Origin: Turbatrix aceti
Lineage: Eukaryota > Nematoda > Chromadorea > Rhabditida > Panagrolaimidae
Direction: 5' to 3'
DNA: 64,000 nt
Assembly: GCA_963969345.1 (NCBI GenBank)
Contig: OZ017770.1
Coordinates: 10,348,180-10,412,179 of the forward strand
The translations under genes were made by a program, and so were the position numbers. The notes beneath the pieces are model-generated. The model was not told where the DNA came from. It saw only the letters and a program-made list of their open reading frames with translations, and did no database searches. Shown piece by piece: positions 14,001-25,966 of this stretch. The first letter of the stretch is position 1; every line of letters starts with the position of its first letter.

Positions 14001-17000
14001 TGCAGTCTGTGAATTGATCGGTTTCCGGATTTAGGCATGTATGTTCCTTGCTATTGGCAGTATGACTTGTGTACTGCAAAAGCAAATTCGCAGTAGCAAA
14101 AAGTTCTTCGGCAATTTGGGGTCGGTCGTAGACGCTGGACTCATTGAGGGCAATTTGCTGTGAAATAATACTGATCATGATTACATGAATGGCGAGGGGA
14201 CCGATGTCATCCTGCAGGTCGTTGTCGTGATTTTCGGGAGGATTTACACTTGACAGCCTCATCAAACAGCTTTGGAACATGTTCAACAGCATTTTGAGTG
14301 AAATTGTTATGTCCATGCGGCAAAGCAGCTAAAATAAAAAAAATGCTTTTAAACCAAAAACAAAATTTTTTTAACTCACATGCAACCAATCCAGAGCATT
14401 TAAGATGTCGTCAAAGGTTCCGTTGTTCAACCGGCAACTTATGAACTCAAACACCTTTTCTGTGTCAAAAGGTAGTGGACACAAGTCAGGTTCAAAAATT
14501 TTGCAAAGCAATATTTTGAGTTCGCCGTACTCAGAATCATCGATTTCTTCGGAGATAGACTTTAGCCAGGGCGCAATGACCTGATGCCACGTTTCAAATG
14601 AAATGACGTCATATGGCATGAGTGCGAGGAGCTTAGAAAGGCCTTCTTTTAGCTGATCTTTCCTGGAACACAGCTTGTCCCAGGTTCCTCCAACCTGTGC
14701 AAATTCCGGCAGTGCGGGCATCAGAATTTGAACAAATGTATCGTAATGATTGATTATTGCCTGATTTACCCATTCCGATGCGAACTAAATTTTTTTGGCT
14801 TTTGACTCATTTTTTCGTTGTTTATAGAAAAATGCTTACATCTGTCTTTAATTGCTCCAGAGTCGATCCCATGGAGTCGTTGGGTAACAAAGCGGTCGTG
14901 GTAAACCATTGAAAGACCATGGACATCATATAGCCCACTGCATGCTGAAATAAAAAGATAATGAGACTTAATGATGACCAAAACAGTCAAAAGGGTAAGC
15001 CCACCGCTGGTGCTTCCGGTATCGGAGGACACATGGCGACCATGAGCCAAATGCCGTATCTTGAAAGCATTCTTTTTTCATCAGCCATGCTATCAATGTC
15101 CCTTCCGAGTGACTGACCACCCTCTAATTGTCGAAGCCATTTCGGACGCTTGCTTTCACCTTCTGTGCCCTCAAGCTGTACGGATGTTTCCTTGAGCAAT
15201 TTTACGACTGCTTCGATGAGGTCTCTTTCTATCACCGATCCCCACCCGGTGGATGGGCGCTGGTGACTGATGTGATTCTTGTTTGCCTGATCGATGTGCA
15301 GGTGTGTGAAGCACTCTTGACACAGTCTGAGGGGAACGTGTTGATGCGAGCGAACGCAGTCTTCCGAAAAACATGTGGCAATGGCAAATCGATTCGCTGA
15401 CTCGCAACCCTGTATTTATAATTATTTTTTTTTATTTAAGTTGTGAGATGTTTTTTGTCTTACCTTGTTTTGGCACACCGTGCTGTTAGAAGCCGGCATC
15501 GGCTGACAGATGAAAAACATGGGTTGCTCGGTTTCGATCTCGTCCGAGCAGGTCTTGCAGACTCGCATTGGGGGCGCTGTGTTCCCATACTTTGCGCATA
15601 TGACCGGGTCGTAGACAGTCTTCTGTGAAATATTTGTGCATCCCATATTTTCGCACGCAGGTGGGGTCCAGGCTTGAATTTTGTATTGTATAGGTTTACG
15701 ATGCAGAATACCCGGATTTATCAGAGGAAAATAATGAAAAAGTAAATTTGCAGCCGCTACCCGTGATTCGCTGGTTCCTTTTGCAATAACCGTAATGAGA
15801 TCCTAAAATCCCAAAAAAAAATTTTGTTGCAAAATAGTATTTAGATAGTTAAAATGACGTACATTGTAAACATCCTTTTGTCTTGCCATGAGACTCTCAA
15901 CCATGTAAGTATGGATTGAGGGATCCTTGTAGTGTTGCAATGTCAGCATGAGTATACAGGGAACCGACAAATTGCCATTTGCTTCTTCACAGAGCGTGTA
16001 GGGAAGAATGATGTCAGCCAAAAAGTAGGAAATCGGCTTGTTCATCTCTGCAGGCATGATACCGATTTGACTCGCCACCAGGTAGGGCAGTTGATCGATG
16101 CATTCTCGATCCAAGAAAAAGTACAACGCTTTGAGCGTTGAAAGAATTTCTTCAGCAATTTCTAAAAAAAATAAAAAGTGACGCGTCTTTTGAAAAACAT
16201 TTTTTTTTCATCTTCCAACCTTTTTGACTGGATGTCAGAAGTGGGAATACATCAAGAAGATTTACAATGCCATAGAATAGTCCGGAGTAATTCAAATTAG
16301 GAAATAAGTTGGTTCGCTGCACATCCGTTGTAAATTTTTCGAATAGGTTGCTGGTGTTTGATGGCATGTCTTTGATAAACCTAAAAAAATAGGATACTAG
16401 CAGACTACAAATTTAGGGGTCCTTGACTTACCCTATGAGTGTCTGCTGGAAAAACCTGAGCACTGTCATAATTTCGGCGGTACAGGGAGGCTGTTGGCTG
16501 CATGCTATCCTCGTGTGAAAATCCGTTAATGTCCGGATTTTTGCCGAAACTGTAAAAAATTATTTTAGAACAAATTTTTTTACTGAAAACCAAAATTTAC
16601 AGTTGTAATATTTTAAAAGATGCATTCCAAACCAAATTGGGTAAACAAATATGTAAATCTTCTAGCCCTTCATTTATTTTTAGAATTACAGCCTAGCAGA
16701 AGACAAAAAACTTGGCGGTTGAACCGAATCGCTTGAAAAACCGCACAATGGCAAATGAATAATTTAGAAATGCGGGCGGCGCTTTGGTCAAAAGACAACC
16801 AACGTTGTTTCTTCCTCCTCTTCGGGAGCCTTTCCTCTTTTTTCCTTTCTCTCTCCTTTTTTTTCTCCTATCTACTTCTCCTTGTGGTCCTTGCAAACAA
16901 TTCAGGCCCAGGCCCACTGCTCCTTTGCTCTTAGACAAAATTAGTAGATTCCGTGACTCTTCGCACTACCACACCCCACCCATCATCCATCTATTCCTGG

Positions 17001-18127
17001 GGCGTTGTAACTAATTATAAAAACAGTCATTATGATTTAACGTATATGGATCAGTTTGGGGCGCCTTCTCTCTCTCTTTCGCTTGCTTACATTTTTCTTT
17101 TTTATAGAAATGCGGAGAGTCGGCTAGAATACTGCTGGTTTGTACAAATGATGCATATTTTGAATTTTAGAAACTTCTAAATTCACCCAAAAAATTTAAG
17201 ACGCTAGGGAATTAGCTAATTAGCGTCAAAAAAATTATTGCGCCGGTAATTCTGACTAATGACTAAAAAAATTTTTCATCCATATTTTTTTCACAGTCCA
17301 AAGAAGGGCCAGTAAAGGATGCTTTTTTGCCGCAGTCTGGTTGTTGTTTTTGTTTTAAAATTTAATTTTTTTTCTAATCTCTAATCGTGATTATTTTTAG
17401 ATTTTTTATCTATGTTTTGTCTGCCTTGACGTAGAGAAAAATAAAACGAAGAAGAATTTAATAGTTATGTTTTTTTTTCTTTTTTGAGGTAAAGATAAAA
17501 TTAACTCGGGTTTTATATTTCCTACCAGCTAGAATTTCACAACTTGCCTCATTAGCTTTGCAAATTAAACCTGCGGTCGTATTTCTATTTGACAAAAAAA
17601 TTCATATAAAAATGCTTTGAACCAACCATTTTTGCTCATTTTTTTTCGGGGGAATAAAAAATGATGAGGTAGATATATTTTATAAAAATATTTTTTTTCG
17701 TGGTTTTATTTGAACTTTATATATTTATAATAAAAAAAACTCGCCATCATCTGGATCGACCTCCATATTTTTTTAGCGCTATTAAATAACGGCGTATAAC
17801 ATTTATCTACGATTGAGAAACATATGTAGCTAGAGCATAACAACTTCGAAAGAAGAAAAAAGATGAACTACCAAAAACTAAAAATTTTGTTATCGATTCA
17901 ACTAACAATGGGCCAAGCATAAGTGATGCCAGCTTTTTTCCAGAACAAAGAAGTGTTCTCTTCTTTCATTCCTTAAGCAGAGCACTGACTCTCTAAAACC
18001 ACTTTTTGGTCTCACTATTGTCATCGTTAACGGAACCTCCTCTTTTTTTAAATAATTAGTGTTTAAAACCACCCCGAAGAAATGAACTTTCAAAAGACTT
18101 ACAGGTTGCAGCTCTTGTTGAAGCCAT
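8028..18127 (-). CDS. unc-79: UNC-79, NALCN/NCA sodium-leak channel complex subunit (complete, 20 exons)
   Basis: Exons in order: 18127-18103, 16549-16432, 16380-16220, 16161-15863, 15802-15464, 15409-15005, 14944-14840, 14784-14380, 14328-13791, 13587-12478, 12432-12274, 12034-11756, 11348-11295, 11243-10408, 10352-9909, 9857-9315, 9263-9111, 9065-8976, 8923-8369, 8303-8028. All phases fit and give 2297 residues (human UNC79 about 2635). Colinear landmarks: N-terminal AKIRTLTDFH; a Cys-rich zinc-binding-like region at about 240-350; HEAT-like helical segments such as LLVHAITLPCGEEVFW; the C-x2-C segment CGYCNEPIETFDEET; VLSWLLLGAL; and LDFWSRVTPAILQLLSHSKV near the C-terminus. Family knowledge: UNC-79 works with UNC-80 to stabilise and localise NALCN/NCA channels in neurons. 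Exon 12's acceptor (CCAAG) is the weakest call. An Asn-rich run occurs in exon 16. UNC-80 was considered and rejected. Confidence 0.95.
16550..18102 (-). other. Large first intron of unc-79
   Basis: A 1.55-kb intron between exon 1 (donor CCT|GTAAGT) and exon 2 (acceptor ACAG|TTTCGG), against about 45-60 bp for most other introns of the gene. AT-rich with CT-rich runs. I see no nested gene. Confidence 0.75.
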
Positions 18128-18147
18128 AGAAAAAATCTGGCAGTAAT

Positions 18148-18990
18148 CTGAAAAAAAAAATTTAAGACTTAAAACAATGTTAACACTCACAATGAGGATT
18201 AGTTGTGTACGAGACAAATGGTGGTATCGCTGGACATTAACGGAAATAAAACGCTGCGATAAGCTTTGCAGGACAGGACGGGGTTTTACAGTGGTGGTCG
18301 TCGGGTTGCTTTCATTATTCGTTCCGTTATTTTTTTTTCTTCACTCTCTTCTTCTTCTTCGGGTTAGGCAACCCGCTAGTTTTAACAGTGGACAGCAGTT
18401 AGCCAGGCTGTCTTTCGTGCCCAAGCAGGCTTAAGCATGCCTCAATAAAGCGGCACGGCATAGGAGAGGCCAAAAGCTTGGCTTCGCTGCGTCACCCTCA
18501 GTCTTCTCTCTCAATTTTTTTTCTCCTCTTCTTTGTCGCCGTCTTGTCTCGTCGTCGTTGTAGTTGTCGTCGTCGTCGACGGCGGCGTCGATGCTTTAAA
18601 TGGGCAAGACAGCGCTCGCAGTCAGTCACTTTAGCCGAGTTTATTTTGCATTTTTTTGTCTTTTTTCTCTACTCTGCCATTTTTTTGCCTTGTCTTGCTT
18701 TTGTTAATCAATATGCACGATAAATGCACTCTGAATTAATCCATTGTTGGCAGAATTACGCCTTGGGCTAGGTTTTGTGCCAAATTAGTTTTAATTTGTG
18801 TCAATTGGGGTTCTGCAGAGTACAAAATCCGGTGTTACTTGGAATCGCTTTTTTACGCGGCTGAACGGAGTTTTGATGGATGCAGATGTTTTAAGAACTG
18901 ACAGAAATGTGAACGTTATGCAAAGTTGCACAATTAATTGATCACAAAAAAAATAAATTCAATGCACTTTGAAAATATTACGAACATATT
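18148..18990. promoter_or_regulatory. unc-79 upstream region; acceptor 20 nt before ATG
   Basis: A strong polypyrimidine-AG acceptor on the minus strand ends at 18148, 20 nt before the start codon at 18127. It is either a spliced-leader addition site or the end of a 5'UTR intron. Farther upstream are CT-rich and GTCGTC-rich simple sequence (18300-18600). No TATA-type promoter could be fixed. Confidence 0.4.
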
Positions 18991-18999
18991 CGCAAGCAT

Positions 19000-19330
19000 A
19001 TTTAATCAACAGGTGAACAAAAAAATATTTTGGATAAAAAATTTATATAAAAAATTTGTCAGCGGTAATTTTTACATGTTCAGTTTCCGATAAAAAAAAT
19101 CGGCGTTCATTTATCTATTCCAAGCCATGTTCACTAATTTGTGACCAGGCAGAGAAAAAACCAGCACAGCAGCCTGCAGCAGGGCCCCCCCCCCCTTCTC
19201 TTCTTTGTCGTTCAATTGTTGGTGGAAAGCAGAGTGAAAACGCAGCGACTGAAAAATTGACGCTTTTTTGACCGGTGGTTTTTAAGGTGTTTAATGTTTT
19301 TGAAAAACATGCTTTTTAAAAATTCAAAAA
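19000..19330 (+). repeat. S segment, copy 1
   Basis: Shares TCAGTTTCCGATAAA..., a CAG-rich stretch, a C-run, and AAAACGCAGCGACTGAAAA with copies at 24.2, 28.9, 34.7 and 36.1 kb. Frames translating as SDKKNRRSFIYSKPCSLICD recur but are broken differently in each copy, so it is treated as a repeat and not a gene. Confidence 0.7.
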
Positions 19331-19489
19331 CGGTGAGAAAAAAATGTAATATACCTGGTTATAATTTTTTTGCGGCCTACAAATATTTTAGAAAAAATAT
19401 TTTGACTTCAAGACAAAAATTTTAAGGCTATGCTTATCAAATCACTAATCAACTTGAGGATATTAATGCAAAAAATTTTTTAATATTTG

Positions 19490-19760
19490 TTTTCAGTATG
19501 AGTGCATTTTTTATTTGTGCATATTTTCTTTTTTTTGTTACTGACTTTGCACGAGTTTTTTTTTCCAAAACAACGGGGCCATCCCCTTCCCTTTTCTCTC
19601 TTCCTTGTCGGACACGCAGTCGACAACCAGACAGGTCAGGTCGTTCGTCTCCTTTGTGCTCGCATAATCGATCTCACCGAGCATTTATGCGTTCGTGCAA
19701 TAAACCAACTCGTGCTTTTGATTCGTTTTTTTTCTAACTATGCGTTTGAAAAATGTTTGT
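19490..19760 (+). repeat. L segment, copy 1
   Basis: T-rich start, then a CACGCAGTCGACAACYAGAC-like core, GTTCGTCTCC, CTCGCATWATCGATC and GCATTCGTGCAATAA. Homologous to 24780-25050, 29440-30020, 41350-41580 and, inverted, 38930-39160. This copy has no PPGY ORF downstream. Confidence 0.65.
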
Positions 19761-21260
19761 AAGAGCTTGATAATGCATTTTTATTGTTAAAAAACATTTG
19801 ATAATCACCTGAGTATTGTCCAATGTATGTATATTTTGTTTACAATACTTTTTAAACATTTTGTTTGCCCCTACAAATAACGCACCATTTGACTTCTAGC
19901 CTCTTCATTCTTCCCTTGACAGCGCTTTCTTCAGCTTCGACCTGCTCTTCCTTTTCCTGGTTGTTTTGTGCGTCGGTCGTCCTTTCCTCGGACTGCACGC
20001 AAGGTGCAGGTACAACAGTTTTTTTTGGTCGTAATTATATCTTTTTTACACTTGTGTTTACAAATCTGACTAATGACCGAGCGATAAGTTCAATCTATTT
20101 TTTGTGATATTTTTTTGTTACTTCATAATTCCACTTCCAAATAACCGAAGTAATATTTAGTTTATGAATGTTATTTTTTGTGGAACATTTTTAAATGTTT
20201 TTTGTTTCGTGCAAATAACCCCCCAAGTACTGTTTTTTTCAAGTGATCATTGTTTTATTCATCACTAACCTGACACAAGGATGAAAGAAGGGAACCCCCT
20301 TGAAATTTTTTCCGCGGAGATTCCCCTTAATTCTGCCAAATTTATCTCAAAAAATATGACAAACATAAAACAAATGTGATTTTTCTTGTACAGAGCTGCA
20401 TAATTTTTTATAAAAATCAAGATTTTTTTCAAGGAAATGCTCATTTTAGTTTTATTTGACATTAACAATAGGACCTTACATATGTAATGAAAATGATCAC
20501 AAGCAGTCATGTTTTCTTTGAAAATGCATTTGAACGCAGGCGGTGCACGGAATTCTATTTGTGTTGTTTAATCCACAATAGTTTTTTGTTTGTTACCTGC
20601 TTCAGGTCATTCATTTCCAGAGAACTTGATTAATTGTAATTTTCTGATTCATTCCGGGTACTTTACTTTACTTTACTTATCGACCCTCAAAATTCAAAAT
20701 TTTATTTTTGTTTTGCGCATGAGGCTTTGTCTTAATTTTTTACAAAAGGGAGCAAAAATGAATGCTTGGATTGAGAATTATGATTTGCTCTGCGTTACAC
20801 TTTGCAACAAACAAACTCGCTTTTTTTTAAATTTTTTGCGAGGGGTTCATTTTTCGTCTACATACATAGCTTATTGTTCTGACCGCCACTCGAGTTTAAC
20901 GATTTACTCCCGTTGATAAAAACACCGTAACCTCCGACCGTAACAAGGTAATGCGTCGGAGGTGTACTACGGGTCATCTACGGATCCGAGAGCAGCTCGG
21001 GATCACATCGACATTTTTTGCGAGGGGTTTACTTTCTGCTGTCTACAAAGCTTATATGCCAAGTTATTTGTCTATCATACTTTTGGTGATTACTACATAT
21101 TTGGCAACGGGTGAACGCGAGATAACAATTTTTTTTATTGTTAAAAAAAATTTAAATAAAAAAATACCATATTTTATAAAAAATTTCAATACCTCTTTAC
21201 AGATTCTAAAAGAAAAAAAATACATACCTGTTTTTTATGCCAAACCATATTTTCTGTATG
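19760..21260. other. Repeat-block spacer with two stem-loop motifs
   Basis: Contains CTGCACGCAAGGTGCAG (about 19996-20012, 6-bp stem) and CCTCCGAC-N16-GTCGGAGG (about 20932-20963, loop holding GTAACAAGGTAATG). Both motifs recur at 57.5-57.65 kb. TTTTTTGCGAGGGGTT occurs twice (about 20833 and 21016). No gene seen. Confidence 0.45.
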
Positions 21261-21267
21261 CCGCACA

Positions 21268-21352
21268 CCGGGTGGGTTATCAGGCGCTACTTATCCCAGC
21301 TCCAATTAAAACATTTGCAGCTCGAGAAGTATCGTCTGATAACCGAACCCGG
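21268..21352 (+). repeat. H hairpin 1 (85 nt)
   Basis: Nearly self-complementary from CCGGGT to ACCCGG. The arms read GGTTATCAGGCGCTACTT and AAGTATCGTCTGATAACC, with an AT-rich loop near AATTAAAAC. The best-preserved member of a dispersed hairpin family. Confidence 0.75.
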
Positions 21353-21463
21353 CAGAGTTGTCACACAGATAGAGAGTCGCCGTATAAATTGAAAAAATCT
21401 CTACAGTATCTAGAAAAGTTAAAAAAAACGAAACAGTGACCGTTAACTGCCTTTTGTAGGCCA

Positions 21464-21543
21464 GTGTAGGTTATCAGTCGTCACTTCTGAGCTGCAATAA
21501 ACCAATTATATGCAGACCATGAAGTTACGACAGATTACCGCAC
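21464..21543 (+). repeat. H hairpin 2
   Basis: Arms GGTTATCAGTCGTCACTTC and GAAGTTACGACAGATTACC around GAGCTGCAATAAACCAATTA. Confidence 0.65.
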
Positions 21544-21689
21544 CATGCAAAAAGGTCGAAATGCCGCAGAATTTAACAGAATCTGCAAAACAAAGTAAAA
21601 AGAGGAAAATTAATCATAAATTTACGGTCAGAATTTGAGAATTTGATCTTATTGGCTTCGTTTTTCTGTCGTTTTGAGGTACAACTAAC

Positions 21690-22105
21690 GAAGGCAAATG
21701 ACTACAGTCATTAAAATCAAGGTAAACAAATAAGCTTTTGAAATACCAATTCCCGAAGGACACATGGCAGCTTTTAAGGAAGGCGGGGCGTCAAATCATA
21801 CTCACGGCCTGGTCTTAGCATACCGGGTGCAAGAAAATAAACAAAGTGCATGAAAACCACGTGAACAAACGCCGAAACCACAGAAATTGAAGCCTAAAAT
21901 CTAAACTAAAAATCTACAACAAAGACATCAGGAAACAGTAAACGCATGATATTTCTTACTGCCGGCAATCCACAGCCTTAACTCCACTTTCTCAATTGGA
22001 TAACAAAATGTCATTCAAAAAAGTTTTCATTTTTTCTTTGCCACCATTTTTTGTATAAACTTACACGTAAGCTTACTGACAAGGCACTCTTAAATCGGTC
22101 GCAAT
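21690..22105 (+). repeat. A segment, copy 1
   Basis: Begins near CAGTCATTAAAATCAAGGTA, contains CAATTCCCGAAGG, and ends near a CTTACACGTAAGCTTACTG stretch. Copies occur at 28.4, 33.6, 35.7 and 37.6 kb. Confidence 0.6.
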
Positions 22106-22112
22106 TTTTCTA

Positions 22113-22727
22113 ACAAGGAAAGTGTCAGGGTTCATTTTGGAATTTCTTCACGAAACTTTGCCAAAAGTTTGATTTTACTATGAGAAGTTTATACTGAAAA
22201 ATTCAGTTGCACCGCTCATGATCTGACAGAGTTACGGTAGTCGAAAATCACGTTTTTGCCATTTTTGACGATTTTTGGCACGTTCTAGCTAAACAACTAC
22301 GGCATTTTCAGAACCAAGTTGCGTATCAGTCGACGTAGTTTTGCATGGACAATCAGATAAAATTATAAAAATTTAGGTTTGCCACCTTAAAAAATGCCGA
22401 AATTTGCATTTGAAAAGAGGTCACAATGCCAACATTGGTTCGGCATTTTTCAAGGTCACGACCCTACGTTATTATATTTTTAACTGATTCTCCATAACAA
22501 AATACGTCGACTGATACGCAACTTGGTTCTGAAAATGCCGTAGTTGTTTAGCTAGAACGTGCCAAAAATCGTCAAAAATGGCAAAAACGTGATTTTCGAC
22601 TACCGTAACTCTGTCAGATCATGAGCGGTGCAACTGAATTTTTCGGTATAAACTTCTCATAGTAAAATCAAACTTTTGGCAAAGTTTCGTGAAGAAATTC
22701 CAAAATGAACCCTGACACTTTCCTTGT
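22113..22727. mobile_element. Foldback element FB1 (615 bp)
   Basis: Arms of about 258 bp (22113-22370 and 22467-22727) are near-perfect inverted copies starting ACAAGGAAAGTGTCAGGG. No coding capacity. It interrupts an H hairpin, whose right half continues at 22728. Confidence 0.85.
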
Positions 22728-22800
22728 AAGTTGCAATAAAAAAATATGCAGTCCGAGAAGTAATGTCTGATCAGTGATCACCGCAGCGGGCGAAAAAGGT
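22728..22800 (+). repeat. H hairpin 3, right half
   Basis: GTTGCAATAAA...GAGAAGTAATGTCTGATCA matches the right arm of the family. The left arm is displaced or lost by FB1. Confidence 0.5.
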
Positions 22801-23132
22801 CAGACAGACAGATAGACGACGGAGAATTTACTATAGCATCGTCTGGTAGAAGGGAAATATGAAATGAAAAAAAAGGAATGGTGACCAAGCACAATATTCT
22901 AACCGTTGTCTAAAGCAAGCGAAATGATGTTTTTTTCAGGAGCGTGGCTATTTAAAAAAAATAATGGTATATGAATATAGCAACCAATCAGCACAAAACG
23001 ACCGTGTGTGCTTAGAGCTTACTTGTAAAAAAAACTGCAGTCTTAGATATCAAACCTTTATTGTTAGTTTGTCGTCCATGAAGTCGGTACCGTTTAATCA
23101 GGCAATACAGCTTTAGGCTTTCAAAGAACACA

Positions 23133-23208
23133 GAGTCATCAACCGCTCCTTATTCCGGCTACAATAAAATAAAATGCAGCCCGACAAGCAACGATTGATC
23201 ACTGAGGT
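23133..23208 (+). repeat. H hairpin 4
   Basis: Decayed arms (GTCATCAACCGCTCCTT and AAGCAACGATTGATCAC) around the CAATAAA...ATGCAG centre. Confidence 0.5.
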
Positions 23209-23300
23209 ACAGAAAAACAGGATGAAGACAAAATTAACAAATTTTGGTTTCCATAACCATAGTTGACAAAATAAACATTTATCATCTTTTGTTTCTGTGT

Positions 23301-23380
23301 CACGGTGAATCATCAGTCGTTACTTGCACAGCGGCAATAAATGAATTATGCAGCTCGACAAGTAACAATTGATTATTTCC
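23301..23380 (+). repeat. H hairpin 5
   Basis: Arms AATCATCAGTCGTTACTTG and CAAGTAACAATTGATTATT around GCAATAAATGAATTATGCAG. Confidence 0.6.
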
Positions 23381-23440
23381 GTACAAAAAACAAAATAAGA
23401 CACATATTTCTGAGGTTCAGTAACCATTTCGGTATGCCTC

Positions 23441-23523
23441 GCCGGGTCATCAGTCGCTACTTCTCTAAACAGCATTTAAAAAATAGGCAGCCAGAGAAGT
23501 ACCGTCTGATCACCACAGCAGGC
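23441..23523 (+). repeat. H hairpin 6
   Basis: Arms CATCAGTCGCTACTTCTC and GAGAAGTACCGTCTGATCA, closed by GCCGGG and CAGGC. Confidence 0.65.
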
Positions 23524-23980
23524 AAAAGGTTAAACTGACCGAGGGACGCAGAAGAACTAACTAAATAGCATCGACTGGTATAGAAGAGGAAAGATAAAAA
23601 AAAAGGAACAGAGGCCGAGCACATTATCCCAACCGTTGTCTAGAGCAAACGAAAGGATATTTTTTATGTTTTGAGCGTGGCTGTCAAAATGAATGGTTCA
23701 TGAATAACATCCAAAACGACCGGGGGCTAAAAGCTTACGAGATTGCCTGGAAACATCATCTAGCTAACAAAAAGTTTCTTTCACATCAGAATGCTCTTGG
23801 ATACAGGCGTTTTCGCTTAAAAATTCATTATAGAGTCGTTTTTTAAATGTGGTATTTAATACGAATCTTTCCGATTGTGAATGTGTTAGTATGCTGCTTT
23901 CTTTGTGTTGCGGCTGACGACACATTTCTGCCACGTCGTTTATTCAGGAAACATGACTTCAATCCTCCTTTTTTTGTCCC

Positions 23981-24057
23981 GTGCGGTGATCAGTCGTTAC
24001 TTTCCGGATTGCAAATATTTTTTTGTCAGCGATGAAGTAACGACCGATAACACACCG
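23981..24057 (+). repeat. H hairpin 7
   Basis: Arms GTGATCAGTCGTTACTTTC and GAAGTAACGACCGATAACAC around an AT-rich loop. Confidence 0.6.
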
Positions 24058-24169
24058 TGGCATGCAAAAAGAAAACACTGAAAATTGATGATTATGATTA
24101 TTCTATCAAATGTATTTATTATTAATACAAAAAAATGTTATTAATTATGAACAGAAAGATTTTCTTCTA

Positions 24170-24600
24170 TCAAATAATACGGACATATTTAATCAACAGG
24201 TAAAAATAATTTGTTTTGTAGAAAAAATTAATATTGATTACTTATCAGCGGTAATTTTCACAAGTCCAGTTTCCGATAAACAAAATCTGCGTTCATCTAT
24301 CTATTTCAAGCCACGTTCTCTAATTTGTGACCAAGCAGAGAAAAAACCAGCACAGCAGCAGCAGGGTCCCCCCTTCTCTTCAGTTGTTGGTGCAAAGCAG
24401 GGTGAAAACGCAGCGACTGAAAAGACCCGTCAAATTGCATTTTTTGAATGGGTGGTAGCATTTTGTGCTCTCTCTGACTTGTTGGGTTGTTTCTTTGAAC
24501 AAAAACTGAATGACAAACCACACGGACTAAAAAGACAAATTTTTGCACTGAAAAACCCATACAAGCCATCAATTGTAATTTTTTAAAAAGCATAACGCCT
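24170..24600 (+). repeat. S segment, copy 2
   Basis: Homologous to copy 1, with a CAG run and ACCACACGGACTAAAAAGAC. Open in one frame for 158 codons, but the other copies lack that frame, so it is not called a gene. Confidence 0.7.
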
Positions 24601-24779
24601 TAAAAATTTGATAATATATCAGAAAAAAGCAGTATACCTTGTTATAATGTTTTTTTGCAGATTGCAAATATTAAAAAAAATATTTTGCCTTCAAAACAAA
24701 AATTTCAAGGCTATGCTAATTAAATCACTAATAAACTTGATGATATGAATATCCAAAAATTTTTGATATTTTTTTTCAA

Positions 24780-25050
24780 CTTGAGGATTGCATATTTTTC
24801 TCTTTTTTTTGTTACTAACCTTTACAGGCATTTTTTTCTGACCAAAACAACATTGTTTGAAAACAACTGGGCAGTACCCCTTCCTCTTTCTCTCTTCCTT
24901 GGCAGACACGCAGTCGACAACTAGACGGGTCAGGCCGTTCGTCTCCCTTTTGCTCGCATTATTGATCCCACCGAGCCGTTTTTGCATTCGTGCAATAATA
25001 AAAATTCGTGCTTTTGATATTTTTTTAAGCGTTTTAAAAATGTTTGCAAT
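24780..25050 (+). repeat. L segment, copy 2
   Basis: Same core as L1 (CACGCAGTCGACAAC, GTTCGTCTCC, GCATTCGTGCAATAA). It lies about 0.9 kb upstream of the PPGY ORF at 25967. Confidence 0.65.
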
Positions 25051-25966
25051 AGCTTTTTAATGCATTTTTGTTGATAAAGCGTCTTTGAGATATGTATTAC
25101 CTCGATCACCTATGTTGTCCGATAAATATGTATTTGGTTTACAAGACTTTTTTAACCCCTCTTTTGCCCCTACAAATATTGGTGACTATTTTACACACTC
25201 GCATTTACAAATCAGTCTAATTACATTCATTTATTTTTTATGATATTTTTATACCGACTTTATAAATTCGCCTATAATTGTAATTACTGGAATTAATTGC
25301 TTATGAATTTTGACGTTATTGACCTGCAGATCTCATTAATTAATTTTTTTTGTGCTCTGAAGTCTTGTCACAAAATAAGAGAACAAACGATTGTTTTGAC
25401 TCTGAATGAGCATCGCACACTTTGCCAAAAAAAACGGAAAACGCTCTGTCTTTTTTTACTTTTTTTTGCGGTGAGTTTACTCTCTGTCGTCCAGATTTGC
25501 TTCTCTGCCACGTTGGATGTTTATCGTGTCTTTGTTGATTACTATTTTGCGTGCAATATTCGCTAATTACTTGTAAGCTTACTACCTTGTGCTCTGTGTG
25601 TCAACAGGTGAAACCAGGGTATTGGGTGCAGATGAAGTGGATCAATGTTGTCTTTTTAGATTGTTTTCAACTTGTATCGCGATTTATCTTGGCTTGTGAT
25701 GTAGTTCTGATCGCTTTGGCTGGTAGACAAATTTATCATCGAAAATATGTATCTGGGTGCGATCTATCCTTTGAGAACTTTCGACTTTTGAACTCACCAC
25801 TGAAAAATCGTCTTTTGCGGGTTCTCGACGCGAAATTTTGTTTACGAACTTCTGCTCAAAACTTTTGATGCCGGCTTTATTTTTACTGTTTTTTTCGCCT
25901 TTCGTGTTTTCAACGCGTTTTCTTACTGCTTAACGTAATTATTGTCAACAACGTGCTCTTTCAGTC
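25051..25966 (+). promoter_or_regulatory. Upstream region of PPGY-A with donor and acceptor-like sites
   Basis: Holds TTTTTTGCG|GTGAGT at about 25462, repeated at 30.2 kb, and CTCTTTCAG|T directly before the ATG at 25967. These could be the donor and acceptor of a 5'UTR intron, making this the 5' leader of PPGY-A. Confidence 0.35.

Noticed and set aside
8028..18127. UNC-80 instead of UNC-79
   Set aside because: N-terminal, Cys-rich and C-terminal segments are colinear with UNC-79, and the length fits UNC-79 better.
20930..20975. Mitochondrial or ribosomal small-subunit rRNA 3' end (GTAACAAGGTA)
   Set aside because: Only about 40 bases resemble rRNA, the flanks do not, and the motif recurs inside a hairpin at 57.5 kb.
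24170..24600. S-segment ORF as a gene family
   Set aside because: The frame is broken differently in every copy, and both strands show long frames by composition alone.
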